Shown here: one piece after another, positions 50,805 to 57,824 of the stretch | Numbering within the stretch: the first letter of the stretch is position 1 | How the letters are laid out: each line of letters begins with the position of its first letter | From: CAYSJU01 sp964431495 | Lineage (GTDB): Bacteria; Omnitrophota; Gorgyraeia; Tantalellales; Tantalellaceae | DNA: 64,000 bases | Reading direction: 5' to 3' | NCBI GenBank assembly: GCA_964431495.1 | Contig: CAYSJU010000008.1 | Span: 1 to 64,000, forward strand | Made by a program: the position numbers and the translations under genes | Notes under the pieces: model-generated | Databases searched by the model: none | What the model saw: the letters and a program-made list of their open reading frames with translations, nothing else | Told to the model about the DNA's origin: nothing

Positions 50805-51490
50805 AAAAGGGAGAGTTAGAAGTCCGAGATCTCGGGATAATGACGTATGAACAGGCCATGCAGGCGCAGCAGGCCATCGTGGATAGAAGAATAAGAAAAG
50901 AGATCCCCGATACACTGCTCATCGTGGAACATTTTCCGGTGGTTACAATGGGCCGGCTTGCCATGGAAAGCAGCATAATAGACAGGGACTATTTTCACAA
51001 AAAAGGCATCCCGGTTATTGAAACAAACAGGGGAGGGAAGATAACTTATCACTCCCCGGGGCAGCTGGTATTGTATCCGGTCATAGATTTGGGAGAGAAA
51101 AAAAAAGATATCGCTTTTTACATAGATCTCTTGGAAAAGACCGCGGTCCGGAGCTTGGGGAGATTAGGCGTTCCGGCAGCAAGGGGAGACGGTCGGAGGG
51201 GCGTCTGGGTGAACGGAAGGAAGATAGCGTTTATCGGGATAGGGATAAGGCGCTGGGTCACTTTCCACGGTATAAGCGTGAACATAAATAACGATACGGA
51301 GGCTTTTTCAAAGATGCATCCCTGCGGAGAAAATGACATCAGGGTCATTTCAGCAAAGCGGGTGATCGGCCGCCAGATCGACATGGAAAAGGCAAGAGAA
51401 GTGTTCACTGAACAGTTCATCTCGGACCTTGAGGTCGAGTATGCTAAGTTTCCACCTACGAGGTGGAAATATACCATTTCCACCTCGTAG
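50786..51490 (+). CDS. lipB: Lipoyl(octanoyl) transferase
   Basis: The 234-residue enzyme moves octanoyl from acyl-carrier protein to lipoyl-domain lysines. It has LIVEHFPVVTMGR, ITYHSPGQLVLYPV, Lys146 in GRKIAFIGIGIRR and the catalytic Cys180 in MHPCGEND. Its first residues (MAHGAW) come from a family E repeat and its last dozen (FPPTRWK and on) from a family F repeat. The conserved protein probably starts near GELEV. Its likely substrate protein is encoded next door (51510). Confidence 0.94.
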   Translation: MAHGAWQKGELEVRDLGIMTYEQAMQAQQAIVDRRIRKEIPDTLLIVEHFPVVTMGRLAMESSIIDRDYFHKKGIPVIETNRGGKITYHSPGQLVLYPVIDLGEKKKDIAFYIDLLEKTAVRSLGRLGVPAARGDGRRGVWVNGRKIAFIGIGIRRWVTFHGISVNINNDTEAFSKMHPCGENDIRVISAKRVIGRQIDMEKAREVFTEQFISDLEVEYAKFPPTRWKYTISTS

Positions 51491-51497
51491 GTGGTAG
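51449..51497 (+). repeat. Family F repeat, copy 2, inside the lipB 3' end
   Basis: TTTCCACCTACGAGGTGGAA (51449-51468, palindromic) is followed by TTTCCACCTCGTAGGTGG (51477-51494). The pair codes the last residues of LipB (FPPTRWK, TISTS). It matches the palindrome at 37031. Confidence 0.85.
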
Positions 51498-51509
51498 TAA
51501 GGTACCATC

Positions 51510-51743
51510 ATGGAAATAAGACTACCGGAACTTTCCGAAGGCAGCAGCGATGCCGTATTGACCTCGTGGCATGCGGCGGAGTCGGACCATGTGACCGAGG
51601 GACAGGACCTTGCCGAGATAGTCACTGATAAGGCGACTTTTGACATGCCCGTGCCCTGCAGCGGTAAACTGGTAAAAATACTGAAAAAAGAAGGCGAGAG
51701 AGTCGCAGTTAACGAGATAATCGCTAAAATTCAAGAAGATTAG
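51510..51743 (+). CDS. Free-standing lipoyl-domain protein
   Basis: The 77-residue protein is one biotinyl/lipoyl domain: MEIRLPELSEGSSDAVLTSW, and the modification site EIVTDKATFDMPVP with Lys41. It resembles the lipoyl domain of 2-oxoacid dehydrogenase E2, but no peripheral-subunit or acyltransferase domain follows. GcvH, the usual free lipoyl protein, is longer and different. Lying 19 bp behind lipB, it is the obvious lipoylation substrate. Which complex it serves is unknown. Confidence 0.87.
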   Translation: MEIRLPELSEGSSDAVLTSWHAAESDHVTEGQDLAEIVTDKATFDMPVPCSGKLVKILKKEGERVAVNEIIAKIQED

Positions 51744-51756
51744 GACAGGAGAAGTA

Positions 51757-52941
51757 ATGGAAGAATCTAACAGGATGAAGAGATTGCCGCTTTACCTTTT
51801 CACGATCATTGATGATCTGAAAAAGAAAGCGATGGAAAAGGGCATGGATATCATCGACCTCGGTATGGGAAACCCGGACCAGCCCACTCCAAAACATATT
51901 ATTAATGAGCTTTGCAGGCGCGTGAAAAACCCGGAGAACCACGGGTATTCCCGTTCAATAGATGTGAACGAATGCCAGCTCAGGGAGGCCATCTCAAAGT
52001 GGTATAAGGGGAGGTTCCATGTGGACCTTGACCCGGAAACGGAGGTCCTGCCGCTCATAGGCTCAAAGGAAGGGATCGCACATATTTCGCTGGCCTTTCT
52101 GAATAACGAAGACATAGCCCTGGTGCCGAATCCGGCTTATCCCGTTCATTTTAACGGCGTGCTCGTGGCCGGGGGTATCCTGCATAATCTTCCCACAACC
52201 GAGGGAAACGGTTATTTGCCGAATTTTGATGACATCCCCAAAAATATTCTAAAAAATTGCAAAATGATGTTTCTGAGCTATCCACATAATCCTACTTCCG
52301 CGGTAGCAACGCCAGCCTTTTTTAAAAAAGCCCTGGCTTTCTGCAAAAAACACAGGATCATACTGATAAATGACCTCGCATATTCTGATATTGTTTTTGA
52401 CGGGTATAATGCTCCAAGCCTTTTACAGATCCCAGGCGCGCTTAAAGGAGCGATAGAGTTCCACACTTTGAGTAAATCCTATAATATGGCGGGCTGGAGG
52501 ATCGGTTTTGCGGTAGGAAATGCCGGCATTTTAGGGTCCCTGGCAAAAATAAAAGGCTACATCGATTTCGGCTTGTTCAAACCTGTTCAGTATGCCGCTA
52601 TTAAAGCGCTGACCGGACCACAGGACTGTGTCCATAAGCAGGTCGCGTTGTATAAGAGAAGGCGTAATGTCATGGTTAATGCCCTTGCCAGAGCGGGGTG
52701 GAAGGTCCCTAAGCCAAGGGCGACATTTTACCTGTGGGCGCGGATACCTGATAAATACAGTGCCCTAACATCCATGGAATTCGCGTCTCTCTTGATAAGG
52801 GAAGTTGGTGTGGTGGTCGCCCCGGGCACGGGTTTCGGCGAATATGGAGAAGGGTTTATACGTTTTGCACTGGTAAGGGACGAGGATAGGCTTGTGGAAG
52901 CCGCCGAGAGGATCAAGAAACTTATCGAGATGGAGACATGA
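51757..52941 (+). CDS. Aminotransferase class I, AlaC-like
   Basis: This 394-residue PLP enzyme reads RLPLYLFTIIDDLKKKAMEK, then DLGMGNPDQPTPKHI, and FHTLSKSYNMAGWRIGFAVG with the PLP Lys. These blocks follow the E. coli AlaC (glutamate-pyruvate aminotransferase) pattern. A role in alanine synthesis, or as LL-diaminopimelate aminotransferase, are the two main options. GGAGAAG precedes the start. The stop overlaps the next gene by 4 bp. Confidence 0.88.
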   Translation: MEESNRMKRLPLYLFTIIDDLKKKAMEKGMDIIDLGMGNPDQPTPKHIINELCRRVKNPENHGYSRSIDVNECQLREAISKWYKGRFHVDLDPETEVLPLIGSKEGIAHISLAFLNNEDIALVPNPAYPVHFNGVLVAGGILHNLPTTEGNGYLPNFDDIPKNILKNCKMMFLSYPHNPTSAVATPAFFKKALAFCKKHRIILINDLAYSDIVFDGYNAPSLLQIPGALKGAIEFHTLSKSYNMAGWRIGFAVGNAGILGSLAKIKGYIDFGLFKPVQYAAIKALTGPQDCVHKQVALYKRRRNVMVNALARAGWKVPKPRATFYLWARIPDKYSALTSMEFASLLIREVGVVVAPGTGFGEYGEGFIRFALVRDEDRLVEAAERIKKLIEMET

Positions 52942-54056
52942 GCAAAAAAGTCCTTCTTTTTTATATTACTCAGTTTTCTGGCCACTATCAGGCGGCCAAA
53001 GCCATTGAAAGAGCTCTTCTCGGGCTGGACGGCAGCATAGAGGCGGACATGATAAATGCTTTTGATTTCACGAACCCCATACTCGGGAGGATCATCACCA
53101 GGGCTTATCTGGAGGTCATAAAGAAGAAACCGGAGCTCTGGGGAAATATCTATGATAACCCCAGCGTGCTCGAAAAGATGAAGAAGGCCAGGGAAGCCCT
53201 GCATAAATATAATAAACCCAAGATAAAAAAGCTACTGGACACCTTTGCTCCGGACGCTGTTTATTGCACCCAGGCGTTCCCCTGCGGGATGGTGGCCGAT
53301 TACAAAAGGGCATACGGGAAAGATATCCCACTGATAGCGGTCTTGACCGATCACGCGCCGCATTCATACTGGATATTCGACGAAGTGGATGTTTACGTGG
53401 TCCCTTCGGAAAGGACTGCTGATATCATGGAACAAAAAGGGATTTCCCGGGAAAAGATCAGGATATACGGCATACCCGTTGATCTGAGGTTCAAGGAGGA
53501 GCAAAAGAAGGATCCCATAAGAGTTGACCTGGGGATTTCTCCTGAAAAATCAACCGTTCTTATTATGGGCGGCAGCCAGGGGCTGGGGGCCATGGAAGGT
53601 GTTGTTAAATCCTTTTTAGGCGATGAAGAACACCCCTATCAATTACTGGTCGTTACCGGCATAAACAAGAAGCTGTACAAGCGTCTGCTGGATATAATCC
53701 CTTCTGAGAACAGACTTATTAAGCTTCTCCCATATACCGAGAACATAGAAGAACTGATGGAAGTCTCCGATATAATTATCACCAAACCCGGTGGTATAAC
53801 CACGGCGGAAGCGTTGGCCAAGAGGCTTCCGATACTGATAATCAATCCAATACCGGGGCAGGAGTTCCTGAATACCGAGTATCTGGTCAAAGAGGGCGTG
53901 GCCATTGAGGCCGAAGATTTTAATGAGATACACGATACTATAAACGAGCTGTTCAGCTCGCCGGATACCTTGAGGAAGATGAAAGAGAACGCTGAAAGGG
54001 TGGCCAGGCCGGACAGCGCTTTGAAAATAGCGGAGCTGGTCGTAAAGGGGATCTGA
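52938..54056 (+). CDS. Glycosyltransferase family 28, MGDG-synthase/UgtP-like
   Basis: The 372-residue protein has the two-domain GT-B fold. The N-terminal domain (FYITQFSGHYQAAKAIERAL, then VLTDHAPHSYW) is that of monogalactosyl/glucosyl-diacylglycerol synthases, with FKEE and GGSQGLGAMEGV as linkers. The sugar-nucleotide site is DIIITKPGGITTAEALAKRL. It should add a sugar to diacylglycerol at the inner membrane. The MurG branch is less likely. Overlaps on both sides show an operon with the acyltransferase. Confidence 0.88.
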   Translation: MSKKVLLFYITQFSGHYQAAKAIERALLGLDGSIEADMINAFDFTNPILGRIITRAYLEVIKKKPELWGNIYDNPSVLEKMKKAREALHKYNKPKIKKLLDTFAPDAVYCTQAFPCGMVADYKRAYGKDIPLIAVLTDHAPHSYWIFDEVDVYVVPSERTADIMEQKGISREKIRIYGIPVDLRFKEEQKKDPIRVDLGISPEKSTVLIMGGSQGLGAMEGVVKSFLGDEEHPYQLLVVTGINKKLYKRLLDIIPSENRLIKLLPYTENIEELMEVSDIIITKPGGITTAEALAKRLPILIINPIPGQEFLNTEYLVKEGVAIEAEDFNEIHDTINELFSSPDTLRKMKENAERVARPDSALKIAELVVKGI

Positions 54057-54928
54057 TGTTGTATTTTGTTTTTTGCACCGGGTTTTTTCTTATAAAAATA
54101 TTTCCTCTTAAAGTATGTTATGGCGTGGCGGAAGTCGTCGCCCGCCTTTATTATATTTTTGCCAGTAAAGACAAAGAAGCGTTAAGGGAGAACCTGCGTG
54201 TTGTCCTTGGCGAAGACGTGAGCCCTGTGGAGATAGATGCGCACGTCCTGGGGGTGTTCAGGAATTTCGGCAAATACCTTGCGGATTTTTTCAAGTTTTC
54301 CAGGTTGAGGGAAGAGTATATTCTTGAACATATAGAAATAAAAGGACTTAACTACCTGGATAAATACCTCTCCCAGGGGAAGGGCGCAATAATCGCCGCG
54401 GTTCACCTGGGCAACTGGGAGCTTGGAGCCGCTGTTGTCGGGGTCATGGGATACCCGTTTAACGCGATCGTTCTGCAACATAAGGACAGGCGGATAAACG
54501 ATCTTTTTGTGCGGCAAAGGTGTGCTAACAATATAAAAATCATACATTTAGGGATGCAATTAAAGCAGTGTTTCAAAGTGCTCAAATCAAATGAGCTGTT
54601 GGCTGTTGCAGCCGACAAGGATTACACGGGAAATAATGAATGTGTGAATTTCTTTGGCAGGAAAGCATTTTTACCCAAAGGAGCGGCAGTATTGAGCCTG
54701 AGGACCGGCGCTCCGATAATAGCATGTTCTTTGGTCCGCAATAAGGATAATACCTTCAAGATGGTGTTTGAAGAGCCGGTAAAACACGAGCGCACCGGAG
54801 ACGATGAGAAGGATATGAAGGCTATTATGGAAGGATATCTGACTGTTTTCGAGAAACATATTCGGGAGTATCCCGACCAATGGTATGTATTTGAAAAGAT
54901 ATGGGAGCAAGAGCTGATAATACGATAG
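54056..54928 (+). CDS. Lysophospholipid/lipid A acyltransferase (LpxL/HtrB family)
   Basis: The 290-residue protein has an N-terminal membrane helix and the acyltransferase HX4E motif in AAVHLGNWELGAAV. Further blocks are AADKDYTGN and NFFGRKAFLPKGAAVLSLRT. The family adds acyl chains to lipid A or related glycolipids in the inner membrane. The TGATG junction with the glycosyltransferase and the 28-bp overlap with the next gene suggest they build one glycolipid. Confidence 0.9.
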   Translation: MLYFVFCTGFFLIKIFPLKVCYGVAEVVARLYYIFASKDKEALRENLRVVLGEDVSPVEIDAHVLGVFRNFGKYLADFFKFSRLREEYILEHIEIKGLNYLDKYLSQGKGAIIAAVHLGNWELGAAVVGVMGYPFNAIVLQHKDRRINDLFVRQRCANNIKIIHLGMQLKQCFKVLKSNELLAVAADKDYTGNNECVNFFGRKAFLPKGAAVLSLRTGAPIIACSLVRNKDNTFKMVFEEPVKHERTGDDEKDMKAIMEGYLTVFEKHIREYPDQWYVFEKIWEQELIIR

Positions 54929-55644
54929 TGGTCATACCAGCCTATAACGAGGCCAGGACCATCGGCCGCATTGTGTGCGATGTAGTGAAGATGGGTTTTA
55001 ATGTCCTGGTAATGGACGACGGGTCTACCGATAACACCGAACGCGAAGCGCTTGATAACGGCGCGATGGTTGTCCGCAACAAAAGAAACCTGGGTAAGGG
55101 GATAACGATAAGAGAAGGTTCGCGTCATGTGTTCGAAAAGATGAACTATGAATGGATGATCATTATGGACGGGGACGGGCAGCATCATCCGGAGGACATG
55201 CCCCTGTTCATTAAAGCCAGCCAGCAGGACGGCGTTGAGATAATCCTGGGCAACCGGATGAAGTATGCGAAGAACATGCCGTCGGTCAGATACTGGACGA
55301 ACAAATTCACGTCATGGATGGTGTCCGGCCTGTGCGGGCAGGACATACCCGATTCCCAGTGCGGATACAGGCTGATCAAACTTGACGCCCTGAAAAAGAT
55401 GGAGTTGATGACGAACAGGTACGATATAGAGTCTGAAATTATAATCGAGGCTGCCAGGAACCATCTGAGGATGGCGTCTGTTCCGATCGAGACCATTTAC
55501 GGGGACGAAGTCTCAGAAATAAAGCCAGTGCGAGATACTTTCAAGTTTTTCAACCTTGTCTTCAGACATTATTTTGGTAAAAATGGATTACGAGGAACAA
55601 AGAAAAAGAATGGTGGAGGAGCAGCTTATCCCAAGGGGGATTGA
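54901..55644 (+). CDS. Glycosyltransferase family 2, dolichol-phosphate-mannose-synthase-like
   Basis: The 247-residue GT-A protein reads NTIVVIPAYNEARTIGRIV, then MDDGSTDNTERE, and the metal motif IMDGDGQHHPEDM. Blocks GYRLIKLDALKKMELM and YDIESEIIIEAARN are those of polyprenyl-phosphate or lipid sugar transferases. It begins inside the preceding gene (28-bp overlap) and its last 20 residues overlap pcm by 62 bp. The C-terminal tail KKKNGGGAAYPKGD is poorly conserved. Confidence 0.89.
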   Translation: MGARADNTIVVIPAYNEARTIGRIVCDVVKMGFNVLVMDDGSTDNTEREALDNGAMVVRNKRNLGKGITIREGSRHVFEKMNYEWMIIMDGDGQHHPEDMPLFIKASQQDGVEIILGNRMKYAKNMPSVRYWTNKFTSWMVSGLCGQDIPDSQCGYRLIKLDALKKMELMTNRYDIESEIIIEAARNHLRMASVPIETIYGDEVSEIKPVRDTFKFFNLVFRHYFGKNGLRGTKKKNGGGAAYPKGD

Positions 55645-56227
55645 CGCTCCGGCGGTTCTGAGGGCTTTCAGCGCTGTTCCCAGGCACCATTTTGTTCCGG
55701 ATGCCTATGCCCCCGGGTCCTACTGCGATCATCCTCTTCCTATAGGTTTCGGGCAGACCATCTCCCAGCCGTATATGGTGGCTGTGATGACACAGGTGCT
55801 GGATCTTAAAGGTGACGGAAAGGTGCTGGAGATAGGCACCGGCAGCGGGTATCAGGCCGCTATCCTGGCGAAGATCTGCCGCCATGTATATACAATAGAG
55901 AAGGACATAAATCTGCATGAGAGTGCGGAAAGGGTTTTACGAAAAGAAGGATATAGCAGCATAACCCTGAAACATGGGGATGGTACAAATGGATGGCCGG
56001 AACAGGCGCCTTTTGACGGCATTATTGTCACGGCCGCGTCTCCGGACATACCCGAGCCTTTGAAGGAACAACTCGCGGACGGAGGACGCATGACCATACC
56101 GGTTGGTTCGATGTATTCTCAGATGCTTGTTTTGGTGAAGAAGAGGGGGCAGGAGTTTTTTACTGAAAATATTTGCGGCTGCGTCTTTGTTCCTCTTGTT
56201 GGTGATCACGGCTGGTCGGAGTCATAG
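55583..56227 (+). CDS. pcm: Protein-L-isoaspartate O-methyltransferase
   Basis: The 214-residue repair enzyme starts MDYEEQRKRMVEEQLIPRGI; an upstream in-frame TTG-type start at 55556 has less support. Motif I is VLEIGTGSGYQAAILAKICR, and DGIIVTAASPDIPEPLKEQL is the post-I region. It methylates isoaspartyl residues using S-adenosylmethionine. The start lies 62 bp inside the preceding glycosyltransferase. Confidence 0.94.
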   Translation: MDYEEQRKRMVEEQLIPRGIDAPAVLRAFSAVPRHHFVPDAYAPGSYCDHPLPIGFGQTISQPYMVAVMTQVLDLKGDGKVLEIGTGSGYQAAILAKICRHVYTIEKDINLHESAERVLRKEGYSSITLKHGDGTNGWPEQAPFDGIIVTAASPDIPEPLKEQLADGGRMTIPVGSMYSQMLVLVKKRGQEFFTENICGCVFVPLVGDHGWSES

Positions 56228-56296
56228 CGCAGGGTGTGATGGGTGATGAGTGATGGGTAATGTGTATAGCTGAAAGCTGAAGACTGAAAGCTAAAA
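56225..56296 (+). repeat. Simple repeats: TGATGGGTGATG run and family G copy
   Basis: 56236-56260 is a run of GATGGGTGATGAGTGATGGG. 56261-56292 (ATAGCTGAAAGCTGAAGACT, GAAAGCT) is the reverse-orientation partner of 31885-31908. They fill the pcm to small-export-protein gap. Confidence 0.65.
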
Positions 56297-56298
56297 AA

Positions 56299-56811
56299 AT
56301 GATAGAGGGAATAGCGGAATCTCTGGTAGCGTTTAACAAAGAAATAGCGGTTATCGTGCTTGCCGCGCTTCCGGTATCAGAGCTGAGAGGCGCTATACCG
56401 CTTGCGCTTGCCCTGGGGTTTTCACCGTTAAAGGCCTATGTCCTCTCTTATATCGGCAACCTTATACCCGTTATACCGCTTCTTTTTTTATTGCAGCCGA
56501 TAGTTTACAGGTTTCGGCATATAAAAATAGTTAAAAGGTCCTTTGACTGGCTGTTTGAAAGGACAAGAAGGAAAGCCGCGCTGGTGGAGAGGTTTGAGGC
56601 CCTGGGCCTTATCCTGTTCGTGGCCATACCCCTGCCTGTGACAGGCGCGTGGACAGGCTGTATGGCTGCCACTTTGTTCAAGATAAGGTTCCGCTACGCT
56701 TTTCTCGCGATCATTGCGGGGGTCATGATCGCGGGATTCATCGTCCTGGGGGTGTGTCTGGCGGGTAAAGGCGTGGTGGTGCAGCTCTTCACTAAAGTTT
56801 TTAGTTTGTAA
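56299..56811 (+). CDS. Small multidrug export protein family membrane protein
   Basis: The 170-residue protein has four or five membrane segments: LVAFNKEIAVIVLAALPVSE with ELRGAIPLALALGFSPLKAY, and IPLPVTGAWTGCMAATLFKI in the middle. These are the signatures of the small multidrug export family (PF06695). Function is known only by homology. There are charged residues in the cytoplasmic loop FERTRRKAALVERFE. Confidence 0.85.
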   Translation: MIEGIAESLVAFNKEIAVIVLAALPVSELRGAIPLALALGFSPLKAYVLSYIGNLIPVIPLLFLLQPIVYRFRHIKIVKRSFDWLFERTRRKAALVERFEALGLILFVAIPLPVTGAWTGCMAATLFKIRFRYAFLAIIAGVMIAGFIVLGVCLAGKGVVVQLFTKVFSL

Positions 56812-56833
56812 TATTCTGTAAAATTGCTATAAT
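56806..56833 (+). promoter_or_regulatory. Promoter for the DUF6580 gene (extended -10)
   Basis: TTGTAA (56806-56811), 16-bp spacer, then TGC-TATAAT (56828-56833), an extended -10. The leader holds a hairpin AGGGGTTCGAT-CC-ATCGAGCCCCT (56851-56874) followed by AAAAAA and the GGAGGG ribosome site of the next gene. Confidence 0.65.
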
Positions 56834-56891
56834 TGTAAATAGACGAATGCAGGGGTTCGATCCATCGAGCCCCTAAAAAAGGAGGGATATC

Positions 56892-57395
56892 ATGATCGCC
56901 TATATTTTGATTATATTTGGTTTTTTGATGAGACTGGTTCCGCACATGCCTAATATGGTTCCTGTCGCTGCGATAGCGCTGTTCGCGGGCGCTTATCTTG
57001 ACAAGAGGCTCGTACCATGGGTGCCGCTGGCGATCATGATAATAAGCGACCTTGTCATCGGACTGCATAATATGATATTTTTCACATGGGGGGCGTTCCT
57101 CCTGGTCGGATTTTTGGGGATGTGGCTTAAGCACCGCCGGTCATGGGGGAATGTTTTTACGATGAGCGTGTTTTCCGCTTTATTATTTTTTGTAATAACT
57201 AATTTCGGGGTATGGCTCGGATGGTATCCGCATACGTGGAACGGTTTTTCGACCTGTTATATAAATGCCATCCCGTTTTTGCGTAACACTTTTCTCGGCA
57301 ACGTGGTGTTCACGTTCGTGTTGTTCGGCCTATACGAACTTGCGAAAAATGCCGTAAGGAAATCCAGGTTCAAGACAGTTCTCCTTGCGGAATAA
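56892..57395 (+). CDS. DUF6580 family membrane protein (putative transporter)
   Basis: The 167-residue protein has about five membrane segments and the family marks MRLVPHMPNMVPVAAIALFA, GAYLDKRLVPWVPLAIMIIS and FGVWLGWYPHTWNGFSTCYI. This family is called a putative transport protein and resembles the S component of ECF vitamin importers, but no substrate is known. It ends 10 bp before the cobalamin riboswitch and has its own promoter. GGAGGG precedes the start. Confidence 0.82.
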   Translation: MIAYILIIFGFLMRLVPHMPNMVPVAAIALFAGAYLDKRLVPWVPLAIMIISDLVIGLHNMIFFTWGAFLLVGFLGMWLKHRRSWGNVFTMSVFSALLFFVITNFGVWLGWYPHTWNGFSTCYINAIPFLRNTFLGNVVFTFVLFGLYELAKNAVRKSRFKTVLLAE

Positions 57396-57404
57396 TATAT
57401 AATT

Positions 57405-57561
57405 GTACGGGTAACCGAAAGGTTTTAACAGGGAAGTCCGTGTAAAACGGACACGGTCCCGCCGCTGTAACCGGCGACGAAAGTTCCCATGAAGCCACTG
57501 CCCTCGGGTGGGAAGGCTGGAATGAGTAGGATGACCCGGAAGTCAGAAGACCTGCCCGTAT
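57405..57561 (+). promoter_or_regulatory. Cobalamin (B12) riboswitch
   Basis: The class is clear from the B12 box region GAAGCCACTGCCC (57490-57502) and CCGCTGTAACCGGCGACGAA (57462-57481). Also present are GGATGACCCGGAAGTCAGAA and closing stem P1 TACGGG/CCCGTA (57406-57411 with 57555-57560). It senses adenosylcobalamin or related forms and should switch off the downstream TonB-dependent receptor when B12 is plentiful. Confidence 0.95.
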
Positions 57562-57626
57562 GTTAAGAGCGTCCAAGTAGCCCGTGGAGGCTGAAGGACC
57601 CATACAAGGGTGAAGAAGACGGGTGC

Positions 57627-57662
57627 AACCCCTGGTGTCAAATTGATACCAGGGGTTTTTTT
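57627..57662 (+). terminator. Rho-independent terminator of the riboswitch
   Basis: AACCCCTGGT pairs with ACCAGGGGTT, extended by weaker inner pairs, and is followed by seven T. It is the expression platform for transcription attenuation by the riboswitch; the region 57562-57626 between them can form the alternative pairings. Confidence 0.9.
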
Positions 57663-57665
57663 ATG

Positions 57666-57804
57666 CGAGCACATGAGTTACGAACACGATAGTGTTCATA
57701 ACTCATAAGTGCGAACATAATCCCGAGCGACCGAGGACGAAATGTCCGAGGAAGTGCCGAGCCCTCCGGGCGAGGCCGAGGCCGATAGGCCGAGCGAGGG
57801 ATCT
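57666..57804 (+). repeat. Dispersed repeat family A, copy 5 (full length)
   Basis: The palindrome ATGAGTTACGAACAC-GATA-GTGTTCATAACTCAT is followed by AAGTGCGAACATAATCCCGA, CGACCGAGGACGAAATGTCC, GAGCCCTCCGGGCGAGGCCG and the end CGAGCGAGGGATCT. It sits between the riboswitch terminator and the receptor gene, so it is part of the receptor's 5' leader. Confidence 0.9.
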
Positions 57805-57824
57805 CAATCTCACAGGAGAAAGAC

